Of a DNA stretch of 16,394 nt, positions 1 through 6,807 are shown one piece after another. The position numbers and the translations under genes are program-made. Position 1 is the first letter of the stretch. Each line of letters begins with the position of its first letter. This DNA comes from an uncultured Clostridia bacterium. GTDB taxonomy: Bacteria; Bacillota; Clostridia; Oscillospirales; Oscillospiraceae. The DNA lies in assembly GCA_946187475.1 (NCBI GenBank), contig CAMHRJ010000019.1, positions 1 through 16,394 of the forward strand. Direction: 5' to 3'. The notes beneath the pieces are model-generated. The model saw only the letters and a program-made list of their open reading frames with translations, searched no databases and had not been told where the DNA came from.

Positions 1-197
1 CCCTCAGGGGGAAGGGGGACCGCTTGCGGTGGATGAGGGGTGTCTCATGGCGGCGCAAGCCGCAACCATATGAAAATGCCGGAAGAAGAAACACCGGTCA
101 TCCATAAAGATGCCGCTGACGCGGCGATAGAACCACCTCATCCGTCAGCTTGCGCTGCCAGCTTCCCCTGGAAGGGGAAGCCTTCCGCCCGACTTCA
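1..197. repeat. 200-bp palindromic repeat element, copy 1 (left end cut by window edge)
   Basis: This stretch is repeated in inverted orientation at 9666-9877. The first 90 bases match the other copy except at positions 45 and 56. It contains several hairpins: 50-63 has a 5-bp GCGGC/GCCGC stem with a GCAA loop, 113-126 a GCCGC/GCGGC stem with a TGAC loop, 146-157 a CAGC/GCTG stem, and 161-181 a GCTTCCCCT/AGGGGAAGC stem. The right part carries the module seen elsewhere in the window (CAGCT followed by a three-base-loop hairpin). An open frame of 133 codons begins in it, but it runs through two repeat elements and has no family resemblance, so I read the stretch as non-coding. It resembles a MITE or REP-type composite; no transposase is present. 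Confidence 0.8.
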
Positions 198-249
198 ATG
201 CTTCGCTAATTTGGAGTTTATTGGGGTGTTGGTTGCTGTGCTGTACCCG

Positions 250-454
250 CTTGGCTCCCTCGGCGAGGGAGCTGTCGAGCAAAGCGAGACTGAGGGAGCG
301 GACGTTGGACATGGTATGCATGAAACCAAGTGCATACAAGCGGAAAGGCTCTCTCCCTCAGTCACGGCTGACGCCGTGCCAGCTCCCTCCCATGTGCTTA
401 GACCCCAAATCTTTGATTTGGATGGTCGTGCCATGCGTTAGCTGAGGGAGCCGA
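250..454. repeat. MITE-like element of about 205 bp with 15-bp terminal inverted repeats
   Basis: The ends CTTGGCTCCCTCGGC (250-264) and GCTGAGGGAGCCGAG (440-454) are inverted copies matching at 13 of 15 positions. Inside are two copies of the window's palindromic module in opposite orientation (251-299 and 350-390). The second has a perfect 6-bp CACGGC/GCCGTG stem with a TGAC loop. A small palindrome around CAAATCTTTGATTTG lies at 406-420 and recurs, with flanking GCCATGCGTT, in the element at 11370-11590. No coding sequence or transposase is visible. The next 70 bases (455-524) hold nothing I can name. Confidence 0.65.
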
Positions 455-530
455 GACGCCATTTTCCACATTGCCGGTACCTTTCAACTCCCCGATAAAT
501 TCACATTTGAAGTCCCTTCCGGACGCAAAA

Positions 531-553
531 AGCGCGCTGCGATGCAGCGCGCT
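531..553 (-). terminator. Intrinsic terminator after thiT (palindromic, possibly bidirectional)
   Basis: A perfect 10-bp stem AGCGCGCTGC/GCAGCGCGCT with a GAT loop lies eight bases past the thiT stop. It is followed on the minus strand by TTTTTGCG, and there is a T-run on the other side as well. The same 10-bp stem is used at 8715-8740 after mutL and the DUF4097 gene. Confidence 0.8.
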
Positions 554-561
554 TTGCTTTT

Positions 562-1119
562 TTACGCTTTCACCAGGTCCTCGCTGCGGAAGTACTTGCC
601 CAGGGGCTTGTACAGCAGCGCGAACACCACCACCGTGATCAGGATGTTCGGCAGCATGTAGGCCAGGTTGTACAGCAGGGAATAGAACCAGGGGGAGTGC
701 ATGGTCATGCCGAAGAAGCTGTCCGGCATGTACTCCGCCCAGACCGTGGCGCCCACTACATAGTGCACCAGGAACCGGGCCAGACCGCCCACCACCGCGC
801 CGGTGAAAATGCCGTAGCGCTGCCGGTGGAACAGTCCCGCGAAGCCCAGGGCGGTGAAGGCGATGAGATAGTCGCCCAGAATACTCTGCCAGCCGATGGC
901 AAAGCCGCCGTCAAACAGGAACTGCAGCACGCCGAACACGAAGCAGGCGGCCAGACCGCTGCCCAGTCCCCAGCGGACGGAATAGAGGATCAGCGGGACC
1001 ATGGCCAGCACGATGGAACCGCCCCAGGGCATCTCCCAGAGCTTGATCATGCTCAGAATCTGGGCCACGGCCACGAACAGCGCGCCCTCCACCAGCCCTC
1101 TCAGCTTTTGGTTTTTCAT
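562..1119 (-). CDS. thiT: Thiamine-specific ECF transporter S component, ThiT
   Basis: This 185-residue membrane protein is the substrate-binding S subunit of an energy-coupling-factor importer for thiamine; it would work with a shared EcfA-EcfA'-EcfT module encoded elsewhere. It is almost entirely hydrophobic, consistent with about six membrane helices. Family features visible are the MPWGGSI stretch (residues 30-36), LGDYLIAF (81-88), ARFLVHYVVG with His119 (114-123), Trp127, and YNLAYMLPN near the end (150-158), the aromatic and Asn positions that line the thiamine pocket in ThiT. I start at the ATG at 1119 because a GGGAGGTA ribosome binding site sits 8 bases before it. The upstream ATG at 1179 would place 20 extra residues inside the riboswitch terminator. 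The TPP riboswitch immediately upstream independently supports the thiamine assignment. Confidence 0.93.
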   Translation of the reverse strand: MKNQKLRGLVEGALFVAVAQILSMIKLWEMPWGGSIVLAMVPLILYSVRWGLGSGLAACFVFGVLQFLFDGGFAIGWQSILGDYLIAFTALGFAGLFHRQRYGIFTGAVVGGLARFLVHYVVGATVWAEYMPDSFFGMTMHSPWFYSLLYNLAYMLPNILITVVVFALLYKPLGKYFRSEDLVKA

Positions 1120-1135
1120 GTTGTTTCTACCTCCC

Positions 1136-1168
1136 AATAAAAATGCAGGCTCCGCAAAGGAACCTGCA
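1136..1168 (-). terminator. Riboswitch-controlled terminator in the thiT leader
   Basis: On the minus strand TGCAGGTTCC and GGAGCCTGCA pair over 10 bp (one G-U pair) around a TTTGC loop, followed directly by ATTTTTATT and then the thiT ribosome binding site. Its position between the aptamer and the start codon indicates a transcription-termination platform: TPP binding would favour this hairpin and switch thiT off. The competing antiterminator pairing I did not resolve. Confidence 0.8.
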
Positions 1169-1185
1169 AAGATATGCAAACCATA

Positions 1186-1280
1186 TACTTCCTACGCCGG
1201 CATTACCCGGATCAGGTTCGATGGTTTCGGCGCTCCGTTGCGCCGATCTCAGCCGGGAATACCCAGCTCCCATTTGCGAT
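1186..1280 (-). ncRNA. TPP riboswitch (THI element)
   Basis: Read on the minus strand the leader contains the TPP aptamer signatures: GGCTGAGA (its CTGAGA core near 1247-1252), a P3 arm with GGCGC/GCGCC stem (1229-1244), GAACCTGATC, and TAATGCCGGCGTAGGAAG at the 3' side (about 1188-1205). These correspond to the pyrimidine-sensing and pyrophosphate-sensing halves of the THI box. The transcript predicted from the promoter begins almost at the aptamer's 5' end. The exact P1 boundaries are approximate. Confidence 0.95.
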
Positions 1281-1284
1281 TCTT

Positions 1285-1313
1285 AATGTACTCTTTTTTT
1301 CGTCCCTTGTCAA
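1285..1313 (-). promoter_or_regulatory. Sigma-A type promoter of thiT
   Basis: On the minus strand a perfect -35 TTGACA (1308-1313) is separated by exactly 17 bases from TACATT (1285-1290), a four-of-six match to the -10 consensus. The predicted start lies near 1278, just before the riboswitch aptamer. The -35 box overlaps the stop codon of the upstream CPBP protease gene. Confidence 0.8.
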
Positions 1314-2008
1314 GCCCCTAACAGGCTCAAAGACAGGGCGTTGTTGAACATGTGCAGGAAAATCGGCGCCCAAATGGTTCCGCTGCGGTCATAGGCATAG
1401 GTCAGGGCCACGGAAATGGGGATATACTGCACCGCACCCAGCAGCAGCGTCCAGTCCTGGGCCGCCACGGCGTACTGCCACACGTGGTAGAGACTGAAGG
1501 CCGCCACGCAGACCACATAGGCCAAAATCCGGTGCTTTCGCCGGATGGTGCCGAAGATCACGCCCCGGAAGAGGCATTCCTCCACGATGGGCACCATGAG
1601 CACCGCCATGGCGAACATCTGGTTCATGTTGCCGATGGTGAGGTCCTCCACCAGGTCCTGATTGGGGCTGGGGGGCTGGCCCGCCAGCTCCGTCACGGCG
1701 CGATAGAGCAGCGACAGGGCAAAATTCAGCACGAAGGCGCCGAAAACCCCGCGGAAAAAGCCCAGGAGGTTTTCCGTCACCCGGCGGTAGCTCTCCTTGA
1801 GGTACGTCCACATGCCCAATACCATGACCGCGAGGCCCACGCCGTAATAGACGATGTTCATCTTCAGCGAGTCCGGTTCTTTTCCCGTGAGGGCATAATA
1901 GATCAGACCCATCAAAAGCGGCAGGGCGATCACATGGATGGGCAGATAGATCCAGCCCAGCAGGCGCTGGCGGAAGGTCATCAGGTCGTTCCAGGGTTTT
2001 TGTTTCAT
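1310..2008 (-). CDS. CPBP family intramembrane metalloprotease
   Basis: This is a 232-residue polytopic membrane protein of the CPBP (CAAX protease and bacteriocin-processing, Abi) family. The three family motifs are in order: EECLFR with the EExxxR pattern (Glu143, Glu144, Arg148), FSLYH (171-175, the FxxxH motif) and HMFNN (His219 and Asn223, HxxxN). These glutamates and histidines are the predicted metal and catalytic residues inside the membrane. Members process prenylated or small peptide substrates or act in bacteriocin immunity; the substrate here cannot be told. The gene starts four bases after the mutS stop with an AAAGG ribosome binding site, so it is probably cotranscribed with mutS. 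There is no terminator between its stop and the thiT promoter. Confidence 0.88.
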   Translation of the reverse strand: MKQKPWNDLMTFRQRLLGWIYLPIHVIALPLLMGLIYYALTGKEPDSLKMNIVYYGVGLAVMVLGMWTYLKESYRRVTENLLGFFRGVFGAFVLNFALSLLYRAVTELAGQPPSPNQDLVEDLTIGNMNQMFAMAVLMVPIVEECLFRGVIFGTIRRKHRILAYVVCVAAFSLYHVWQYAVAAQDWTLLLGAVQYIPISVALTYAYDRSGTIWAPIFLHMFNNALSLSLLGA

Positions 2009-2012
2009 GGGT

Positions 2013-4616
2013 TCAGCCTTTCACTTTTTTCTGCAGCTGATAGAGCAGATTCATGGCCTCGATGGGGGTCACGGTGTCCAGATCGATGCGCCGCAGCTCC
2101 TCGGCGATCTCGCTGCCACCCACGTCGCCCAGGGTCAGCTGGTCCTCCGCCGGGGCAGAGACGGGCAGGGGAGCGGCGGTTTTCCCGCTCTCCAGTTCTT
2201 TCAGATAGCCCTTGGCCTTGGCGATGACGCCCTCGGGGATGCCCGCCAGCTTCGCCACCTCGATACCGTAGCTGTCATCGGCGGCGCCCCGGACGATCTT
2301 GCGCAGGAACAGCAGCTTGCCGCCCTGCTTCTTGGCGGTGATGTTGTAGTTGCGCACGCCGGAGAGCTCCTGCTCCAGACTGGTGAGCTCGTGGTAGTGG
2401 GTGGCGAACATGGTCTTGGCGCCCAGCTTGCGCTTGTCCGCACAGTATTCCAGCACCGCCCGGGCGATGGCCATGCCGTCATAGGTGGAGGTGCCCCGAC
2501 CGATCTCGTCCAGGATCAGCAGACTTTTCGCCGTGGCGTGCTGCAAAATGGCGGCCGTCTCGCTCATCTCCACCATGAAGGTGCTCTGGCCCGCGGCCAG
2601 ATCGTCCGAGGCGCCGATGCGGGTGAACACCCGGTCCACCACGCCGATGACGGCGCTTTTCGCCGGGACGAAGGAGCCGATCTGGGCCATGAGGACGATC
2701 AGGGCTGTCTGGCGCATATAGGTGCTCTTGCCGGCCATGTTGGGGCCGGTGACGATGGCCACCCGGTCGGTGGTATCGTTGAGGAAGGTGTCGTTGGGCA
2801 CGAACAGGACGTCCTGCTGGGCCTGCTCCACCACGGGGTGCCGGCCTTCGCGGATGTCCAGCGTCCGGCTCAGGTCCACCTCCGGGCAGACGTAGTGGTT
2901 CTTCACAGCCACCTCCGCCAGAGCGCAGAGCACGTCCAGCTGGGCCACCGCGTCCGCTGTGGCCTGGACCCGGGCGACCTCCGCCGCCAGGGCCTCCCGC
3001 AGCTCCTGGAACCGCCGATACTCCAGATCGGCGATCCGCTCCCGGGCGGTGAGCAGAGTATTTTCCAGCTCCTTCAGCTCCGGGGTGAAGTACCGCTCGC
3101 TGCTGACCAGCGTCTGCTTGCGGATGTATTCCTGGGGCAGCTCCACGTCCCCGGCGCTGTTGGGCACGTCGATGTAGTAGCCAAAAACCTTGTTGAAGCC
3201 CAGCTTCAGCTTCTTGATGCCGGTGCGCTCCCGCTCCCGCTGCTCCAGGGCGGCCACCATGCCGGCGCCGTTGTCCCGGATCTCCCGCAGGCGGTCCACT
3301 TCTTCGTCATAGCCGGTACGGAGGATGTTGCCCTCCCGGATGGTGAAGGGCGGCTCGTCGCAGATGGCGGCGCTGATGCGCTGCTCCAGGTCCGAGAGCA
3401 CGTCCATGGCGGCGGTCTGCTTCAGCAGGGCGCTCTGGGCGCCATCCAGCTGCCGCGTCAGATTCGGCAGCTCCCGGCAGCAGGCCGCCAGCTGCACCAT
3501 GTCCCGGCCGTTGGCGCTGCCGTAGACCATTTTGGCGATCAGCCGCTGCATGTCGCCGATGTTCCGCAGGGCCAGAACCAGCTCCGGCCGGCGGAGATTG
3601 TCGTTCACCAGCTCCTGCACGGCGGCGAGACGGCGCTTGATCTGCACGGGGCTTAATAGCGGCCGCTCCACCCAGGCGCGAAGGAGTCTGCCGCCCATGG
3701 GGGTCTTCGTCTTGTCCAGCACCCAGAGGAGGGTGCCCTTCTTCTCGCCGGAGCGGAGACTTTCCGTCAGCTCCAGATTCCGGCGGGTGGTGTAGTCCAG
3801 CTCCATGTACCGCTCGTCGCCGTAGAGCTCCGGCCGGCGGAGATGGCCCAGATCGCACTTCTGGGTCTCCTGCAGATAGCGCAGCAGGGCCCCGGCGGCG
3901 CAGACCGCGCCGGGGGCTTCGCCCAGCCCCAGCTCGTCCACGTCGGAAGCGGCAAACTGCTCGCAGAGCCGGGCCGCCGCCTCCATGGCGTCAAAGCGTT
4001 CCTCGCCCGCCTCCAGCATGCAGTTCAGGTTCTTCTGCAGGAAGGCCCGTAACTCCGGCGTCTCGGCGGCGCCCATGCTCAAAACTGCCTCCCGGGGCGA
4101 AAATCTGCCCAGCTCGTTGAGGATGTGGGTCTGGGCGTCGGCAGGGAAGTCCGCCGCGCAGAATTCGCCGGTGGAAATGTCGCAGAAGGCCACGGCGCCC
4201 CGGTCTCCGGCCAGAAAGACGCTGGCCAGATAGTTGGAGCGGCCCTCCTCCAGCATGGAGGTCTCCGTGACGGTGCCCGGGGTGATCACGCGGATCACGT
4301 CCCGCTTCACCAGCCCCTTGGCCAGGGCCGGATCCTCCAGCTGCTCGCAGATGGCCACCTTGTAGCCCTTGGCGATGAGTCTGCCGATGTACGCCTCCGC
4401 CGCGTGGTACGGAACGCCGCACATGGGGGTGCGCTCGTCGGGGTTCTCCACGTTGCGGTCCCGGGTGGTCAGGGTGAGATCCAGCTCTTTCGCCGCCGTG
4501 CGGGCGTCGTCGTCGAACATCTCATAAAAATCGCCCAGCCGGAAGAACAGCAGACAATCCGGCTGCTGCGCCTTGATCTCCTGATACTGCCGCTTCATGG
4601 GCGTCAATTCGGCCAT
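2013..4616 (-). CDS. mutS: DNA mismatch repair protein MutS
   Basis: This 867-residue protein, of normal MutS1 length, recognises mismatches and small loops and recruits MutL. Residues seen: the mismatch-reading Phe-Tyr-Glu in GDFYEMF (28-34), connector and core/lever domains (about 130-590), Walker A GPNMAGKST (624-632), the ABC signature region ASDDLAAGQSTF (669-680), Walker B LLILDEIGRGTS (699-710), the H-loop ATHYHE (738-743) and the C-terminal helix-turn-helix tail ending in IEAMNLLYQL. I choose the ATG at 4616, which has AGAGGA about eight bases upstream; a GTG 33 bases earlier would add 11 residues without such support. The order miaB, then mutS is common in Clostridia, but here a DUF559 gene and repeats lie between them. 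mutL lies beyond miaB in the opposite direction. Confidence 0.97.
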   Translation of the reverse strand: MAELTPMKRQYQEIKAQQPDCLLFFRLGDFYEMFDDDARTAAKELDLTLTTRDRNVENPDERTPMCGVPYHAAEAYIGRLIAKGYKVAICEQLEDPALAKGLVKRDVIRVITPGTVTETSMLEEGRSNYLASVFLAGDRGAVAFCDISTGEFCAADFPADAQTHILNELGRFSPREAVLSMGAAETPELRAFLQKNLNCMLEAGEERFDAMEAAARLCEQFAASDVDELGLGEAPGAVCAAGALLRYLQETQKCDLGHLRRPELYGDERYMELDYTTRRNLELTESLRSGEKKGTLLWVLDKTKTPMGGRLLRAWVERPLLSPVQIKRRLAAVQELVNDNLRRPELVLALRNIGDMQRLIAKMVYGSANGRDMVQLAACCRELPNLTRQLDGAQSALLKQTAAMDVLSDLEQRISAAICDEPPFTIREGNILRTGYDEEVDRLREIRDNGAGMVAALEQRERERTGIKKLKLGFNKVFGYYIDVPNSAGDVELPQEYIRKQTLVSSERYFTPELKELENTLLTARERIADLEYRRFQELREALAAEVARVQATADAVAQLDVLCALAEVAVKNHYVCPEVDLSRTLDIREGRHPVVEQAQQDVLFVPNDTFLNDTTDRVAIVTGPNMAGKSTYMRQTALIVLMAQIGSFVPAKSAVIGVVDRVFTRIGASDDLAAGQSTFMVEMSETAAILQHATAKSLLILDEIGRGTSTYDGMAIARAVLEYCADKRKLGAKTMFATHYHELTSLEQELSGVRNYNITAKKQGGKLLFLRKIVRGAADDSYGIEVAKLAGIPEGVIAKAKGYLKELESGKTAAPLPVSAPAEDQLTLGDVGGSEIAEELRRIDLDTVTPIEAMNLLYQLQKKVKG

Positions 4617-4652
4617 GTTGATTCCTCTTTCTGTAAAATACTTCCGCACCCA

Positions 4653-4706
4653 CTTGGCTCTCCCTCTGGGAGAGCTGGCGCGAGCCTGCGAGCGACTGAG
4701 AGGGCC
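4653..4706. repeat. Palindromic module copy (inverted relative to the two copies at 5092-5272)
   Basis: This begins with CTTGGCTCTCCCTCTGGGAG, forming a perfect GCTCTCCC/GGGAGAGC stem with a TCT loop. It continues through AGCTGGC to GACTGAGAGGG. It lies between the DUF559 stop (four bases away) and the mutS start. On the transcribed (minus) strand the strong stem could attenuate or process the message between the two genes, which is inference. It is in opposite orientation to the copies on the other side of the DUF559 gene. Confidence 0.8.
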
Positions 4707-4709
4707 TGT

Positions 4710-5078
4710 TCAGTCCAGCTCCGGCAGATGTCCCTGCACCGCCAGATCAATCGCCTCGCAAACGGCTGTGAATTCCTCGTTGATCTCCCGGTTGCTGAAT
4801 CTCAGCACCCGAAGCCCATGGGTTTCCATATACCGGTCACGCCTTTGGTCGTAGTCCTGCCCGACGGTTTCATAGTGCTGCCAGCCGTCCAGCTCGATGA
4901 CAAGCTTGGCCGACGCGCAGTAAAAATCCGCGATAAACGGGCCGATGATGCGCTGCTTGTAGAACTTCACCGGATATGCCCGGAGAAAGCTGTACCACAG
5001 CTTCCGCTCCTGGGGCGTCATGTTTTTCCGCAGCGCTTTCGCCCGGGGAAGCAGGGTGTTGTTCTTTTTTACTGCCAT
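4710..5078 (-). CDS. DUF559 family endonuclease-like protein
   Basis: This 122-residue protein matches the DUF559 family, a Vsr-like branch of the PD-(D/E)XK nuclease fold. Visible are the family opening MTPQERKLW (20-28), the core IADFYCASAKLVIELDGWQH (49-68) with Asp51, Glu62, Asp64 and His68 as likely active-site positions, and the late RFSNREI (93-99). It is cytoplasmic with no signal peptide. The start at 5078 has a modest AGGTGA site upstream. The gene is inserted between miaB and mutS and is bracketed by inverted copies of the palindromic module (4653-4706 and 5092-5157), suggesting it was acquired there. Its substrate is unknown. A role near mismatch repair, as for Vsr in enterobacteria, is only suggested by location. 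Confidence 0.85.
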   Translation of the reverse strand: MAVKKNNTLLPRAKALRKNMTPQERKLWYSFLRAYPVKFYKQRIIGPFIADFYCASAKLVIELDGWQHYETVGQDYDQRRDRYMETHGLRVLRFSNREINEEFTAVCEAIDLAVQGHLPELD

Positions 5079-5091
5079 GGGCGTCTCACCT

Positions 5092-5272
5092 GTTTGCCCT
5101 CTCAGTCATGCCTGCGGCATGCCAGCTCCCCCGGAGGGAGAGCCATGGGGGAACGGAAGGCCTTTTTCCATTTTCCTGTTTTTCCGCTATGCAAGTCCCA
5201 CGCGTTTGCCCTCTCAGTCATGCCTGCGGCATGCCAGCTCTCCCAGAGGGAGAGCCATGGGGGAACGGCGGT
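5092..5272. repeat. Two direct copies of the palindromic module with a spacer
   Basis: A 65-bp unit starting GTTTGCCCTCTCAGTC and ending GCCATGGGGGAACGG occurs twice, at about 5093-5157 and 5205-5269. The copies differ at two positions and are about 112 bp apart. Each unit has an ATGCC-TGC-GGCAT hairpin, then CCAGCT. It ends in a second hairpin with three-base loop, which is perfect in the right copy (GCTCTCCC/GGGAGAGC) and has one mismatch in the left copy. They fill the 198-bp gap between miaB and the DUF559 gene. I see no convincing promoter in the gap. Confidence 0.85.
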
Positions 5273-5276
5273 CTTT

Positions 5277-6689
5277 TTACACCAATTCCCCGTACAGGGC
5301 CCAGGTGTTGCTGTCGGTGATCTTCGCCTCCGCGAACTGGCCCACCAGGGCCTCGTCGCCCTTCAGATGCACCAGCCTGCCGCCCTTGGTGCGGGCGGTG
5401 AGATTCCATTCCCCACGGCCGTCGGCGCCGTCGATGAGCACCCGCTGGGTGGTTCCCTCATAGGCCTTGTGCTTCTCGGCCGAGATGGTGTTCGCCGCGT
5501 CCAGCAGGGCATCGAAGTGCACCTGCTTTTCCGCCCGGGTATAGGGATCCGGCATCTTCGCCGCCGGGGTACCCTCCCGCTTGGAGTAGATGAAGGTGAA
5601 CATGGCGTCGTAGCGCACCTCGTTCACCAGAGAAAGAGTCTCCTGGAATTCTTCTTCCGTCTCGCCGGGGAAGCCCACGATGATGTCCGTGGTCAGCACC
5701 AGATCGGGCATGTACTGCCGGGCAAGACGCACCTCGTCCAGATACTTTTCCCGGGTGTAGCTCCGGTTCATGGCCTTCAGCACCCGGCTGGAGCCGGACT
5801 GCACCGGCAGATGCAGGTGGTGGGCGCATTTTTCGCACTCCGCCATGGTTTTAAAGAGCTTTTCCGTGGCGTCCTTGGGATGGCTGGTCATGAAGCGCAG
5901 CACAAAGTCCCCGGGAATGTCGTTGATCATGCGCAGGAGGTCTGCAAAGTCCACGTCCTCGGCCAGATCCTTGCCGTAGCTGTTCACGTTCTGGCCCAGA
6001 ACGGTGATGTCCTTGTAGCCCGCGGCCACCAGCTCCCGCGCCTCGGCCAGGATATCGGCGGGCTTGCGGCTGCGCTCCCGGCCCCGGACGTAGGGCACGA
6101 TGCAGTAGGTGCAGAAGTTGTTGCAGCCGTACATGATGCTCAGCCAGGCTTTCACGCTGCCGTCCCGGCGCAGGGGGATGCCCTCGGCCACGCTGCCGTC
6201 CTTGGGGGCGATCTCAAAGACCCGGTGGCGCTTTGTGGCCACAGTCTCAAACAGCTCCGGGAAGCGCCAGAGCTCGTGGGGCCCGAAGACCAGATCCACG
6301 ATGCGGTAGGATTTTTTCAGCTTTTCCGCCATGTGGGGCTGCTGCACCATGCAGCCGCAGACCGCGATGATCTGGTCGGGGTTGCGCTCCTTGGTGTGGT
6401 TCAATGCGCCCACGTTCCCCAGCACCCGCTGCTCGGCGTGCTCCCGCACGGCGCAGGTGTTGAAGATCACCACGTCGGCGGTGTCGGCGTCGTCTGTGAA
6501 GCCGAAGCCCATGGCAGAAAGATATCCGCGCAGCTTCTCGCTGTCGGCCTCGTTCTGCTGGCAGCCGAAGGTGTCCACCAGTGCCAGAGGCTGCCGGTTC
6601 CGCGCGGCGTAAAAGGCGCGCATCCGGTCGCAGATGTTCAGCTGCTCCGCAACCTGATCCGCCGTGATTTCCGTTCGTTTGTAGCTCAT
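5277..6689 (-). CDS. miaB: tRNA-2-methylthio-N6-dimethylallyladenosine synthase MiaB
   Basis: This radical-SAM methylthiotransferase adds the 2-methylthio group to i6A at position 37 of tRNAs reading codons beginning with U, after MiaA has prenylated the base. At 470 residues it has the three expected parts. The N-terminal UPF0004 domain carries the auxiliary cluster cysteines Cys43 (TFGCQQN), Cys79 and Cys113. The radical SAM core carries GCNNFCTYC (Cys189, Cys193, Cys196, pattern CxxxCxxC). A C-terminal TRAM-like RNA-binding domain covers roughly 400-465. A GAGGA site lies nine bases before the ATG. It is first in the minus-strand run leading to DUF559, mutS and the CPBP gene, head-to-head with mutL across 118 bases. 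Confidence 0.96.
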   Translation of the reverse strand: MSYKRTEITADQVAEQLNICDRMRAFYAARNRQPLALVDTFGCQQNEADSEKLRGYLSAMGFGFTDDADTADVVIFNTCAVREHAEQRVLGNVGALNHTKERNPDQIIAVCGCMVQQPHMAEKLKKSYRIVDLVFGPHELWRFPELFETVATKRHRVFEIAPKDGSVAEGIPLRRDGSVKAWLSIMYGCNNFCTYCIVPYVRGRERSRKPADILAEARELVAAGYKDITVLGQNVNSYGKDLAEDVDFADLLRMINDIPGDFVLRFMTSHPKDATEKLFKTMAECEKCAHHLHLPVQSGSSRVLKAMNRSYTREKYLDEVRLARQYMPDLVLTTDIIVGFPGETEEEFQETLSLVNEVRYDAMFTFIYSKREGTPAAKMPDPYTRAEKQVHFDALLDAANTISAEKHKAYEGTTQRVLIDGADGRGEWNLTARTKGGRLVHLKGDEALVGQFAEAKITDSNTWALYGELV

Positions 6690-6711
6690 AGTCCGATGTC
6701 CTCAATGAAAA

Positions 6712-6724
6712 AATGTAGTACATT
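6712..6724. promoter_or_regulatory. Palindrome in the miaB-mutL divergent region; possible miaB -10
   Basis: AATGTAGTACATT is a perfect 6+1+6 palindrome 23 bases upstream of the miaB start. Its right part overlaps TACAAT on the minus strand (6722-6727), a candidate -10 for miaB, though I find no good -35 at proper spacing. TGTAGT is also repeated ten bases apart here (6714 and 6724). An operator is possible but unproven. Confidence 0.35.
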
Positions 6725-6743
6725 GTAGTTTAACATTTTACAG

Positions 6744-6772
6744 TGGAATTTTCAATGGAAATCTATTATAAT
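6744..6772 (+). promoter_or_regulatory. mutL promoter with consensus -10 TATAAT
   Basis: A perfect TATAAT lies at 6767-6772, with a weak -35 TGGAAT 17 bases upstream (6744-6749). The transcript would begin near 6779, giving a leader of about 30 bases that carries the GGAGGT ribosome binding site at 6795-6800, seven bases before the mutL ATG. Confidence 0.6.
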
Positions 6773-6807
6773 GGGGAAAAACCAGAAAGAAACCGGAGGT
6801 TTCTCTC

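Noticed and set aside
40..441. 133-codon open frame on the plus strand at the left edge
   Set aside because: It runs through two repeat elements built of palindromes, has no ribosome binding site and resembles no family.
735..751. Second RGGKG motif in GyrA (residues 745-751) as a sign of domain duplication
   Set aside because: I believe blades of the GyrA C-terminal domain commonly retain such a degenerate motif; the coordinates given here are residue-like placeholders and the motif lies within gyrA at about 12391-12411.
1120..1179. Twenty-residue N-terminal extension of ThiT
   Set aside because: It would be encoded by the riboswitch terminator; the downstream ATG has a strong ribosome binding site and matches the family's start.
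2007..3656. 549-codon plus-strand frame opposite mutS
   Set aside because: Shadow of the conserved MutS frame; no domain or start signal.
5092..5272. Possible CRISPR array because of repeated 65-bp units
   Set aside because: Only two units with one spacer; the units are internally palindromic, similar modules occur elsewhere in both orientations, and no cas gene is present.
4125..6728. 867-codon plus-strand frame opposite mutS, DUF559 and miaB
   Set aside because: It is antisense to three clear genes and passes through repeats; the low-complexity, Gly/His/Val/Leu-rich product is typical of a GC-rich shadow frame.
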